Positions 46,425-54,567 of a DNA stretch of 64,000 nt are shown piece by piece. Positions within the stretch are counted from its first letter, which is position 1. Each line of letters starts with the position of its first letter. This stretch comes from Cyclobacteriaceae bacterium (GTDB lineage Bacteria; Bacteroidota; Bacteroidia; Cytophagales; Cyclobacteriaceae). The DNA lies in assembly GCA_013141055.1 (NCBI GenBank), contig JABFRS010000001.1:372001-436000 (forward strand), given 5' to 3'. The notes under the pieces were generated by a model, which was given only the letters and a program-made list of their open reading frames with translations, was not told where the DNA came from and searched no databases. A program made the translations under genes and the position numbers.

Positions 46425-48341
46425 ATGATCTCTATTTCAAATATCTCTTACTACATCGGTGGCAGACCACTTTATCTCAATGCTTCGATGTTTATCAAGC
46501 CCAACGATAAAATCGGACTGATCGGTCTTAATGGCCGTGGAAAGTCCACCTTGCTCAAGCTCATCGTGGGCGAAATGAAGCTGGATGAAGGAAGCATCAG
46601 CAAAGCCAAAGAGTGCACCATCGGATTCCTGAACCAGGATCTGCTTTCATTCCAGAGTGACGACGCCATCCTCACCGTGGCGATGGCGGCATTTAAAGAC
46701 GCTGTGGACACGCAACGTCAGATAGAAAAGATCTTACACAAGCTCGAAACCGAATACTCAGAAGATCTCGTCGATAAGCTCACCAAGCTCCAGGAAAAGT
46801 TTGAACAACTCGATGGATACACCATGCAGTCGAAAGCGGAAGAGGTGCTGGAAGGAATCGGATTTAATACCGCCGACTTGCATCGCCCTTTACGGGAATT
46901 CTCCGGAGGGTGGCGCATGCGTGTGATGCTCGCTCAGCTCCTTCTTGAAAAGCCTTCCCTCCTCATGCTCGATGAGCCTACCAATCACCTGGATCTTCCT
47001 TCGATTGAGTGGGTGGAGAACTATCTCAGAAATTATGATGGAGCCGTGATCGTCGTTTCTCACGATCGTCAGTTCATTGATAATGTTGTAACGAAGACTG
47101 TCGATGTTACGCAGCAGCAATTAGTTACCTATGAAGGGAACTACAGCTTCTATCTCAAAGAGAAAGAACTGAGGGAAACCATCCAGCAGGGAGCTTTCGA
47201 AAATCAACAGGCAAAGATCCGTCAGACGGAACGATTCATAGAACGGTTTAAAGCAAAGGCCAGCAAAGCAAAGCAGGTTCAGTCCCGTGTGAAGGCACTG
47301 GACAGAATGGATCTTGTTGAAGAAGTCGTGGATGATAGTGCAGCAGTCAATTTCAAATTCAAATTCAAGCAGCCTTCCGGCAGGAATGTGGTGACGCTTG
47401 AAAATGTATCGAAGGCTTATGGTCCTGTTCAGATATTAAAGAACACCAATGCCATCATTGAACGAGGCGATAAAATTGCATTGATCGGTGCCAACGGAAA
47501 AGGTAAATCTACTTTACTCAGGATTGTATCCGGCTCAGAGCCTGTGGAAGGTGAACGCACACTGGGCTTCAATGTCATTCAGGGATTTTACGCACAGCAT
47601 CAGCTTGAAGCATTGCACGTAGAGAATGAGATCCTGGAAGAACTCAAGCAGGCTGGCAGCGGTAAGACAGAACAAGAGCTGAGAGGAATACTGGGTTGCT
47701 TCCTCTTTTCAGATGATGATCAGTTCAAAAAGATCAAAGTGCTTTCAGGAGGAGAAAAATCCAGGGTAGCGTTGGCAAAGACGTTGATCTCGGAAGCGAA
47801 TTTCCTTTTACTCGATGAGCCTACCAATCACCTGGACTTCATTTCAGAAAACATCCTCATACAGGCATTGAATCAATATGCAGGAACCTTCGTGGTAGTT
47901 TCTCACAATCGTTATTTCATCAGTCAGATCGCCAATAAGATCTGGTATATCGACAATCATCAGATCAAGGAGTATCCAGGCACGTACGATGAGTATGAGT
48001 ACTGGCGCAAAACCAATGAGGCCAATGCGTCGTCTTCTGTAAAAGCCGAACCTTCCAAGCCTAAACCAGCGATGAAGAAGAATGAGAACACTCCTGTTCA
48101 GGATCAGGCACTCAAAAAACTATCAAAGGAGTTGAAGGCTGCTGAAGAGAAGATAGAGAAGCTTCAAAAGGAAAAGATCGATGTAGAGCTTGAGCTGACA
48201 AAGCCGGAAGTGTACTCAAAATTTGAAAATCTGAACAAGCACCAGATACAGTTGAAAAAGATCACTGATCAGATTGATGACTTAAATAATCAATGGGAGA
48301 AGCTTGTCCTCGAAATGGAAGAGCTCGAATCTAAATCCTGA
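46425..48341 (+). CDS. ABC-F family ATPase
   Basis: A 638-residue cytoplasmic protein with two ABC domains and no membrane segments. Walker A GLNGRGKS (34-41) and GANGKGKS, signatures SGGWRMRVMLA and LSGGEKSRVALA, Walker B LLMLDEPTNHLD and LLLDEPTNHLD. A P-site linker rich in Arg/Lys (RFIERFKAKASKAKQVQSRVKAL) joins them and a Lys/Glu coiled coil forms the C-terminus (Uup-like). ABC-F proteins act on the ribosome E site. ATG 46425 is chosen since the -7 box covers the upstream TTG. Confidence 0.95.
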   Translation: MISISNISYYIGGRPLYLNASMFIKPNDKIGLIGLNGRGKSTLLKLIVGEMKLDEGSISKAKECTIGFLNQDLLSFQSDDAILTVAMAAFKDAVDTQRQIEKILHKLETEYSEDLVDKLTKLQEKFEQLDGYTMQSKAEEVLEGIGFNTADLHRPLREFSGGWRMRVMLAQLLLEKPSLLMLDEPTNHLDLPSIEWVENYLRNYDGAVIVVSHDRQFIDNVVTKTVDVTQQQLVTYEGNYSFYLKEKELRETIQQGAFENQQAKIRQTERFIERFKAKASKAKQVQSRVKALDRMDLVEEVVDDSAAVNFKFKFKQPSGRNVVTLENVSKAYGPVQILKNTNAIIERGDKIALIGANGKGKSTLLRIVSGSEPVEGERTLGFNVIQGFYAQHQLEALHVENEILEELKQAGSGKTEQELRGILGCFLFSDDDQFKKIKVLSGGEKSRVALAKTLISEANFLLLDEPTNHLDFISENILIQALNQYAGTFVVVSHNRYFISQIANKIWYIDNHQIKEYPGTYDEYEYWRKTNEANASSSVKAEPSKPKPAMKKNENTPVQDQALKKLSKELKAAEEKIEKLQKEKIDVELELTKPEVYSKFENLNKHQIQLKKITDQIDDLNNQWEKLVLEMEELESKS

Positions 48342-48444
48342 TCACTTCAAGTATTGAGCTTACGAGCAGTAAAGCGGAGATGAATAAAATAGCGTCCAGG
48401 TAACGTGCGATGCGCTTTTTCACAGCTGAATTTAAAGCCTGCAT
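48331..48444 (-). CDS. 37-residue small membrane protein (candidate)
   Basis: Minus-strand ATG 48444 to TAG 48331: a basic N-terminus (MQALNSAVKKRIARYLD) followed by a hydrophobic helix of about 17 residues (AILFISALLLVSSILEV) and a short basic end. The pattern, positive-inside then one TM helix, fits a genuine small membrane protein. It overlaps the ABC-F stop by 11 bases and lies 62 bases after the barrel fusion gene, so it may be the last gene of the sigma-factor operon. Only the composition supports it; no promoter seen. Confidence 0.45.
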   Translation of the reverse strand: MQALNSAVKKRIARYLDAILFISALLLVSSILEVIRI

Positions 48445-48506
48445 AACATTTCAATTTGGACATTGATCTTCTTGCGGAAGAATTTGTAACCGCCTTTAGT
48501 CAATAG

Positions 48507-49919
48507 TTACTTGAAAATGTAACGGAACCTCAATCCAATATCCCAGACCAAAGGATTTGGGCCGGAATCATTTTTATTTGGATTGGTTATAGAATACCGA
48601 ACACCAGGAACCAAAGCAAAACGATAGTGTTCGTTTAATTTTAAGCTCAATTCAGTGTTCAGCAAACCCGACCATGAAACCGGACGATAAGAGGATCCTT
48701 CCGAATTATCTTTATACTGCCCACTCTTATCAGAAAGTGTGGTGTGTATAAACAGATCGGAGGATGCACCGGTGTTCACCATCCAGCCGAACTTCCGGTC
48801 AACAATAACATAACCAATCTGAACTGGTATCGAAATAAACTCTGTTGATCTGTGAATCGTATAGGGTGACGCAAAAGAGTAAAGACTGTTATCAGCAGCG
48901 GTGTATTCCGCACTTAATGCTTCCGTTCCTGTAAACTGAATAATATTCGACTCCATATCAGATTCCTGTTTCCGATACGTCAGTCCTGTCTGAATGATCC
49001 ATCGCTTCGCCAGCTGTTTTCCAAAGAGCACCCCAACAGAATAAGAAACTCCCGAAGAAGGCTTATCCACTGCTTTCTGATTCGGTGGAGCAGGCGATAG
49101 ACCCTGCGCCATAACATTGTCCAGAACACCAAAGGATGAAGGATACTGAAGATTAGAAGAAGAGAAACTGCCACCTCCAAAGCTAAGTGCCGCCCACGTT
49201 GCCTTCACTGATTTCTTCTCTTCAGGCTGATCTTCTTCAATGTCGCCTTTCAGTTTTTTAATAAGTTCCTTTTCTTCTTCCGGTGTCAGAACCTTTGTCT
49301 GCTCTGCTATCAAAGCTCCTTTTAGATTTGATGAATCCGCCAATGATCTGACTTCCTCTTTATCCGCAGAAGCAAAATCTTTTACAGCTTGTTCATCTTT
49401 TGAATTCTCAGCTACAGGAAAAACACCTCCCCTTCTTGCAGAAACTCTTTTTGATTTTTTAGAATTGCCGTTGCTCTTATTTCTGCTTTCATCCTTTAAG
49501 ACATTGCTGGAATTCTCTGAGCCAGGATCATTATCATTCTCTGATGAAGCAATTGCGTTATCCGATACTGATGATTTCGGATTTGAAGTCAGTGACTCTG
49601 AATTCAGCGACTTTGAATTAATTGACTTTGAATTTAGTGATTGCGAATCCGGTGTTTCTACTGCCGGCACCTTGGTTTGTAATTCAGAAGCATCTTCCCA
49701 TTTCCAGTAAGCAATGAATGCTGACGATGCCGCGACGATCAGCAATGAAGCAGCAAGTCTTTGATAGAAGATCACTCTCTTCTTATTGCCTGCATTCTCT
49801 GCCTGCGTCAGGGTCTGATCAATGGAAAGCCACACCTCTTCAGAAGGAGCCGCTGCTTCGGCGCCCTGGAAGGCCTGCTGCCATTGCTCCTCAAAGGGTT
49901 GTCTTTCCGAGTTTTTCAT
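48507..49919 (-). CDS. anti-sigma-like protein fused to an outer-membrane-type beta-barrel
   Basis: A 470-residue protein. Residues 1-45 are a helical segment like an anti-sigma domain (EEQWQQAFQGAEAAAPSEEVWLSIDQ), 48-67 a transmembrane helix (LAASLLIVAASSAFIAY), then a long low-complexity linker with five-residue units (SLNSK, SINSK, SLNSE) and Lys/Ser/Asp-rich parts, and a C-terminal region with barrel strands (GVLFGKQLAKRWIIQTGLTY, ISIPVQIGYVIVDRKFGWMVN, HYRFALVPGVRYSI, WDIGLRFRYIFK ending in Phe-Lys). The start overlaps the ECF sigma gene by 29 bases. It is probably the sigma factor's regulator. Confidence 0.75.
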   Translation of the reverse strand: MKNSERQPFEEQWQQAFQGAEAAAPSEEVWLSIDQTLTQAENAGNKKRVIFYQRLAASLLIVAASSAFIAYWKWEDASELQTKVPAVETPDSQSLNSKSINSKSLNSESLTSNPKSSVSDNAIASSENDNDPGSENSSNVLKDESRNKSNGNSKKSKRVSARRGGVFPVAENSKDEQAVKDFASADKEEVRSLADSSNLKGALIAEQTKVLTPEEEKELIKKLKGDIEEDQPEEKKSVKATWAALSFGGGSFSSSNLQYPSSFGVLDNVMAQGLSPAPPNQKAVDKPSSGVSYSVGVLFGKQLAKRWIIQTGLTYRKQESDMESNIIQFTGTEALSAEYTAADNSLYSFASPYTIHRSTEFISIPVQIGYVIVDRKFGWMVNTGASSDLFIHTTLSDKSGQYKDNSEGSSYRPVSWSGLLNTELSLKLNEHYRFALVPGVRYSITNPNKNDSGPNPLVWDIGLRFRYIFK

Positions 49920-50451
49920 AATTGGTTTGATACTCTGATAAACGTGTTCTTAATAACATCTTTGCGCGGTTGTATTGCGACTTGGAAGTTCCTTCACTGA
50001 TATCCAGCATGGAGGCAATTTCTTTGTGAGGATATCCTTCAATGGCAAAAAGATTGAAGACTACCCTGCAACCATCAGGCAGCGACTTTACAATCGTCAG
50101 TAATTCCTCCACATGAAAATCATTGAGACTTACATCTTCTGATTGGGAGATATCCGTCTCATATACATCCACCATTGGAAAGAGGTACAGTTTTTGTCTT
50201 TGATGATTAAGCGCCGAATTGATGAAGATCCTGGTCATCCAGGTCTCCAGTTTGGAGTCACCTTTGAATGAACTGATATGCGTGAACAACTTTACGAAGC
50301 CTTCCTGAAGGATATCCTCCGCATCTTCCGTGTTGCGCGTATAACGTTGGCAGATCATCATCATTTTCCGGGAATAGCGCGCATACAAAGCCTGTTGACA
50401 GGCCTTGTCATTCTTAACGCAGCCCTTAATGAGTGCTTCATCGCTTATCAT
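49891..50451 (-). CDS. ECF-type RNA polymerase sigma factor
   Basis: A 186-residue group 4 sigma factor. Region 2 spans KACQQALYARYSRKMMMICQRYTRNTEDAEDILQEGFVKLFTHISSFKGDSKLETWMTRIFINSA, and region 4 LTIVKSLPDGCRVVFNLFAIEGYPHKEIASMLDISEGTSKSQYNRAKMLL with its helix-turn-helix. ATG 50451 is preferred to GTG 50475 because MISDEALIKGC is the usual start of this family. It overlaps the anti-sigma/barrel gene by 29 bases, which usually means translational coupling. Its regulon is unknown. Confidence 0.92.
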   Translation of the reverse strand: MISDEALIKGCVKNDKACQQALYARYSRKMMMICQRYTRNTEDAEDILQEGFVKLFTHISSFKGDSKLETWMTRIFINSALNHQRQKLYLFPMVDVYETDISQSEDVSLNDFHVEELLTIVKSLPDGCRVVFNLFAIEGYPHKEIASMLDISEGTSKSQYNRAKMLLRTRLSEYQTNYEKLGKTTL

Positions 50452-50532
50452 TCCGACGATATACCGGTTAGACACAGCTCTTCATCATTTGGTTGGAATA
50501 CGAATTCAACGAATTTTAACGTTATTTAAACG

Positions 50533-51783
50533 ATGCGGTTTGCCCTTCTGATACTTCTTCTGATCCCTTTCTCCGGCTGGTGCCAGAAAGAGCTTGTTCT
50601 TCAGGACCAAATTTACGAACAACAAATAAAGTCTGTTCAATGCTATTTAAACACCAATACACCCGGGAGTTATCTCCTTCCCGCAGTCGCATCCATCGGC
50701 AGGCAAAATCTGATGCTGGAGTTTGACGACCTCGCGGAAAATCGCAACAACTATTACATACGGTTGATCCATTGCAACTTCGATTGGAGTAAATCAACGT
50801 TAATGGACCTTGACTTCATGCGGGATTACAACGAGCAGATCATCAACGACTATGCGTTCTCACTCAACACTCATGTTCCCTATGTTCATTATCGAATGCC
50901 CATCCCTCCCGTCAAACTGCCGGGAAATTATGTCGTGATTATTTACAGGGATGGAGATAAAAAAGACCTGATCCTTTCCAGAAGGATATCCATCTTTGAG
51001 CCACGCTTCGACCTCGCACAGGATGAGACGATCTCAGGTCTCGGAAATATCCGCAACACTAACCAGCCTTTGAATTTTGTCATCAACTACGGACGCACCG
51101 AGGTGATCAATCCCATGGGCAGCATTCATGTAGTGGTGCGGCAGAATCAGCGATGGGACAATGCAAAAGTGGATGTGAAACCTAGCTTCCTGAGAGAAGA
51201 TAAAAGCCAGATGGAGTTTCGTTTTTTTGATGTTGACAAGACTTTTGAAGGCGGCAACGAGTTCAGGTTCGTTGACTTCAGATCCCTCCTCTATCCGGGA
51301 CAGAATACAATGAAGCTGGATAAGGCCCGTAAACCTTACGACCTGTTTGTAAACCCTGATATGCCGCGTGGATCACAGTCGTACACCCAATACCCCGACA
51401 TGAATGGAAATTTTGATCCTGATAACAAAGACTATCAGCAGGAGCCCTGGATCAGCGGCAACTATCTCTATGTGAACTTCGGTTTGAAGTCGCCTCAGCT
51501 GAAAGGAAATGTCTACGTCATCGGTGCATTCAATGGATGGGCCCGGAATGATGAAAACAGGATGCAGTATAAAGATGGTTTCTATACCAGCCGGATGCTC
51601 CTGAAGCAGGGCTTCTACAACTATCAGTACTTTGTAGATTCTTCAGATAAGAATCCAAACCAGGTAGAAGGAAACTACTTTCAGACAGAAAATGTCTACG
51701 AGGTCTTCGTGTACTACAGACCTTTTCAGCCAAACGCAGATCTGCTGGTTGGATATTATGCCATTCCTTTTAATGCGCGCTAA
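50533..51783 (+). CDS. type IX secretion system plug protein (DUF5103)
   Basis: A 416-residue exported protein with signal peptide (RFALLILLLIPFSGWCQ) and the domain formerly called DUF5103: VLQDQIYEQQIKSVQCYLN, LMLEFDDLAENRNNYYIRLIHCNFDWSKS, FMRDYNEQIINDY, FALNTHVPYVHYR-like, the central YPGQNTMKLDKARKPYDLFVNPDMPR, and a C-terminal Ig-like part (KGNVYVIGAFNGWA...YFVDSS). The plug seals the SprA translocon in the type IX system. The window also encodes two T9SS cargo proteins (37840 and 62455). Confidence 0.9.
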   Translation: MRFALLILLLIPFSGWCQKELVLQDQIYEQQIKSVQCYLNTNTPGSYLLPAVASIGRQNLMLEFDDLAENRNNYYIRLIHCNFDWSKSTLMDLDFMRDYNEQIINDYAFSLNTHVPYVHYRMPIPPVKLPGNYVVIIYRDGDKKDLILSRRISIFEPRFDLAQDETISGLGNIRNTNQPLNFVINYGRTEVINPMGSIHVVVRQNQRWDNAKVDVKPSFLREDKSQMEFRFFDVDKTFEGGNEFRFVDFRSLLYPGQNTMKLDKARKPYDLFVNPDMPRGSQSYTQYPDMNGNFDPDNKDYQQEPWISGNYLYVNFGLKSPQLKGNVYVIGAFNGWARNDENRMQYKDGFYTSRMLLKQGFYNYQYFVDSSDKNPNQVEGNYFQTENVYEVFVYYRPFQPNADLLVGYYAIPFNAR

Positions 51784-51819
51784 CGCACGGTAAATCTCTA
51801 ATAGGATATTGAAGGATGA

Positions 51820-52620
51820 TCAGGCGTAGACCAACTCAAGGTCTGCTTCCTTGCGGATAGGGTTATGATTGGCCATGTCAAGCATACCAAAACCCTTGTG
51901 TGAGAATTGCCCAAGGCCATGCTCATACACAAACTGCTGAACAGTCGGCGGAGCAAACAGCGTAAACGGGAAAGTGTATCCTCTCACCTCATACTTGATA
52001 TCGGAATCATAGAGAGGATAGATACGTGCGAACTTCTTGTGAGTAGACTGTATTCTGTTCAGGTAATCCTTATCGGGAACAAGCTGGAACTTATAAAACC
52101 CAGTGATCTGTTCCGGGGTGAACTTACCAGAGCTTTGCATCTGCGCAATGGTAGAGTCATACAGAAGATCTGAAAACTCATCCGTTTCAGGAGGAATAAA
52201 GCGCTTTCCTGATTCATCATTAAATGCTGCACCCATCAGAACGATTGGTGAGATGCACAGGAACTTAACGCTGTCTGATACTGCTACCGGCTCTTCATGT
52301 TCGATTGCCTCCGGTGAAAGCTGCAGTGTTCCGATCATGATCTCTTTGTGCTCGAATAATATCTTCAGGAAGTAATCCAGAAATCCCTTATCAGAAGTGG
52401 AGAATACCAGCGTCACACGGGATGAATAGAAGTGCAGTCCTTTACGACTGATCTTCGTCTGTCCTTTGAGACCTGAGAAATTGAAATGAGTGAACTGCTG
52501 ATAGAGCGGATCCTTTCCTGCAACGATCAATCCCTTCACTGTTTGTGCCAGTAAAAACTGATGATGGAAGGGGACAAAAGCACCCTTGTTCTTAAGCGAA
52601 AAAACGATCCTGATTCTCAC
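51820..52620 (-). CDS. Cas6-family CRISPR RNA endonuclease-like protein, standing alone
   Basis: A 266-residue protein with GTG start. It has the Cas6 RAMP layout: N-terminal strand RIRIVFSL, PFHHQFLLAQTVKGLIV (His19/His20, near where the catalytic His of many Cas6 sits), YQQFTHFNFSGLKGQ (the FTFS.L block), a second ferredoxin-like half, and the C-terminal glycine-rich loop GLGQFSHKGFGML (235-247), the family's clearest mark. Cas6 cuts pre-crRNA at repeats. No other cas gene or repeat array is nearby; neighbours are the T9SS plug gene and ychF. It may serve a distant array or act on other RNA. Confidence 0.8.
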   Translation of the reverse strand: MRIRIVFSLKNKGAFVPFHHQFLLAQTVKGLIVAGKDPLYQQFTHFNFSGLKGQTKISRKGLHFYSSRVTLVFSTSDKGFLDYFLKILFEHKEIMIGTLQLSPEAIEHEEPVAVSDSVKFLCISPIVLMGAAFNDESGKRFIPPETDEFSDLLYDSTIAQMQSSGKFTPEQITGFYKFQLVPDKDYLNRIQSTHKKFARIYPLYDSDIKYEVRGYTFPFTLFAPPTVQQFVYEHGLGQFSHKGFGMLDMANHNPIRKEADLELVYA

Positions 52621-52787
52621 AGAATATGTATAAAAGGAAAAAAATCTTAGTCCAGTAGTCGCAAAAAATTGAATGTGCGAGTAGCTAAAGTACTAAAAAT
52701 CAGGCGCTATGAAAGTGAGCGCAACAGGAATATTTCAATTTCAATATAAAATACTGAAAATGACCAACTTAACAATTACTATAAATA

Positions 52788-53885
52788 TTAAACATTGAAT
52801 CGAAAATGCATGACATCCCCGTCTTGCACAACATATTCCTTCCCTTCGACTGCCAGTTTACCCGCCTCTTTGATGGAAGCTTCTGTCTTATACTTTTGAT
52901 AATCAGGTATCTTGATCACCTCCGCCCGAATGAATCCTTTTTCAAAGTCGGTGTGGATAACACCCGCAGCCTGCGGAGCTTTCCAGCCTTTGTGGATGGT
53001 CCATGCTCTTACCTCCTGCACACCCGCAGTGAAATAGGTGATAAGGTCGAGCAGGTGATACGCTGCCTGGATCAACTTTGACAATCCTGATTCTTTCAGG
53101 CCATACTCGGCAAGGAATGTCTCACGATCCTCGAGGCTCTCCATTTCAGCAATCTCCGCTTCTATGGCAGCACACACAACCACAACTTCTGCCCCTTCGT
53201 CTTTTACAAGATTTTTCAGAGCCTCCACATGCTTATTGCCTGTGTGAACAGCAGCCTGTTCAACATTAGCAACATAGATCACAGGCTTGTCAGTGAGCAA
53301 CTGTAGATCTTCAATGGCCTTGCGATCCTCTGCATCCGTAATGACTGTTCTGGCATTCTTACCGGATGACAGGGCAGTCTGAAACAACTGAAGAACAGAG
53401 AGTTCCTTCTTTGCCTTTACATCTCCGCTTTTGGCCGTACGTTCAACTTTATTGATCTTCTTATCTACTGAATCCAGGTCGCGCAGCTGAAGTTCTGTGT
53501 CGATGATCTCTTTATCGGCAACAGGATTCACGCGTCCGTCAACGTGGATGATATTATCATTCTCAAAACATCTTACGACGTGTGCAATGGCATTCACTTC
53601 CCGGATGTTGGCGAGGAATTGATTGCCCAGCCCCTCACCTTTTGAAGCGCCTTTCACAAGACCGGCGATGTCCACAAACTCAAAAGAGGTTGGCACAAGC
53701 TTGTTAGGATGGACGAGTTCGGCAAGGATATTCAGGCGTTCATCAGGAACGGAGATCACACCTACGTTTGGTTCTATTGTGCAGAAAGGAAAATTGGCAG
53801 CCTCTGCTTTGTTATTTGAAAGAGCATTGAAAAGAGTAGACTTTCCTACGTTTGGCAGACCTACGATTCCACATTTTAAACCCAT
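52788..53885 (-). CDS. ychF: redox-regulated ATPase/GTPase YchF
   Basis: A 365-residue Obg-like P-loop ATPase. Walker [15 protein letters not shown] (8-21), G2 [33 protein letters not shown], and a C-terminal TGS domain (about 278-363, [40 protein letters not shown]). It binds the 50S subunit and 70S ribosomes. All motifs are intact. A perfect -7 box is found 20 bases before the start. Confidence 0.97.
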   Translation of the reverse strand: MGLKCGIVGLPNVGKSTLFNALSNNKAEAANFPFCTIEPNVGVISVPDERLNILAELVHPNKLVPTSFEFVDIAGLVKGASKGEGLGNQFLANIREVNAIAHVVRCFENDNIIHVDGRVNPVADKEIIDTELQLRDLDSVDKKINKVERTAKSGDVKAKKELSVLQLFQTALSSGKNARTVITDAEDRKAIEDLQLLTDKPVIYVANVEQAAVHTGNKHVEALKNLVKDEGAEVVVVCAAIEAEIAEMESLEDRETFLAEYGLKESGLSKLIQAAYHLLDLITYFTAGVQEVRAWTIHKGWKAPQAAGVIHTDFEKGFIRAEVIKIPDYQKYKTEASIKEAGKLAVEGKEYVVQDGDVMHFRFNV

Positions 53886-53904
53886 AATTCTTTAAATCAG
53901 GGCG

Positions 53905-53912
53905 CAAATATA
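53905..53912 (-). promoter_or_regulatory. -7 box for ychF
   Basis: TATATTTG on the minus strand, exact TAnnTTTG. A TTTTG stretch lies 24 bases further upstream, a long spacer. Confidence 0.55.
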
Positions 53913-53978
53913 GAGATAAGTTCTATGTTCAGAGATCAAAATTCCGAAGTTTCCCCCTACTTCTGACGGCCTGCAATA

Positions 53979-54006
53979 AAAAACCCCGGATCGCTCCAGG
54001 GTTTTT
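53979..54006 (-). terminator. terminator of the PUR-family gene
   Basis: AAAAACCCCGGA (53979-53990) pairs with TCCAGGGTTTTT (53995-54006), one C-A mismatch, TCGC loop; on the minus strand the stem ends in TTTTTT. Confidence 0.75.
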
Positions 54007-54037
54007 AGGTTTAGGTACTAGGTATAGTTACTTCAGT

Positions 54038-54412
54038 TCAATCCCATTTCAGTTCAGTATCAACTGTAACGATTTTGGACTCTGCATTTTCTGCCACCAC
54101 GGTCTCTTCCCGTTCTTCCCTTGCATGGTCGAACTGTGTAAAATCAACTCCTGGCATGAGTTCATTCTTGACGTGATTAACAGTATTATTCAAAGCATCC
54201 ATGAACTTGTTAAAGTCCTCTTTATATAAAAAAATCTTGTGCTTTTCGTAGGTAAAACCTTCATCATCTTTGTTGTACCGCTTCTTACTTTCGGTGATTG
54301 TAAGATAATAATCGTTTGAGCGTGTCGACTTCACATCAAAGAAATAGGTTCGCTTTCCTGCCTTTACTTTTTCGGAGTAAATCTCATCTCTTCCATTCTT
54401 ATTCTCTTCCAC
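54038..54412 (-). CDS. PUR-family nucleic-acid-binding protein
   Basis: A 124-residue protein with a PUR/DUF3276 repeat: SEKVKAGKRTYFFDVKSTRSNDYYLTITESKKR and HKIFLYKEDFNKFMDALNNTVNHVKNE. The fold binds single-stranded DNA or RNA, as in the eukaryotic PUR-alpha. Bacteroidota and spirochaetes carry short single-repeat versions. The acidic tail (REEREETVVAENAESK) is disordered. Its likely role is in nucleic-acid binding, with the target unknown. Confidence 0.9.
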   Translation of the reverse strand: MEENKNGRDEIYSEKVKAGKRTYFFDVKSTRSNDYYLTITESKKRYNKDDEGFTYEKHKIFLYKEDFNKFMDALNNTVNHVKNELMPGVDFTQFDHAREEREETVVAENAESKIVTVDTELKWD

Positions 54413-54513
54413 AGATCGCTAGGTTTAGGTTTGTTTGGGTCAAGGTATATTCGAAGATAATGGTTTCAAAAATTATAGCAAACACATGCCAATAAAATCC
54501 GGCGCTGTTGCGT

Positions 54514-54521
54514 TACTTTTG
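54514..54521 (+). promoter_or_regulatory. -7 box for the DUF58 gene
   Basis: TACTTTTG, exact TAnnTTTG, 46 bases before GTG 54568; no TTG at the usual spacing. Confidence 0.45.
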
Positions 54522-54567
54522 ATCCACAACCTTCAAATAAAGCTTATAATTACACTTTTCAAAGCCC

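Noticed and set aside
49240-49710. 156-residue plus-strand frame rich in Ser/Phe
   Set aside because: Antisense of the Lys/Ser/Asn low-complexity linker of the barrel fusion gene; no promoter, no family features.
52621-52787. Spacer between the Cas6-like gene and ychF as a degenerate CRISPR remnant
   Set aside because: TTTCAATTTCAAT near 52736 recalls CRISPR repeat ends but occurs only once; AT-rich chance is sufficient.
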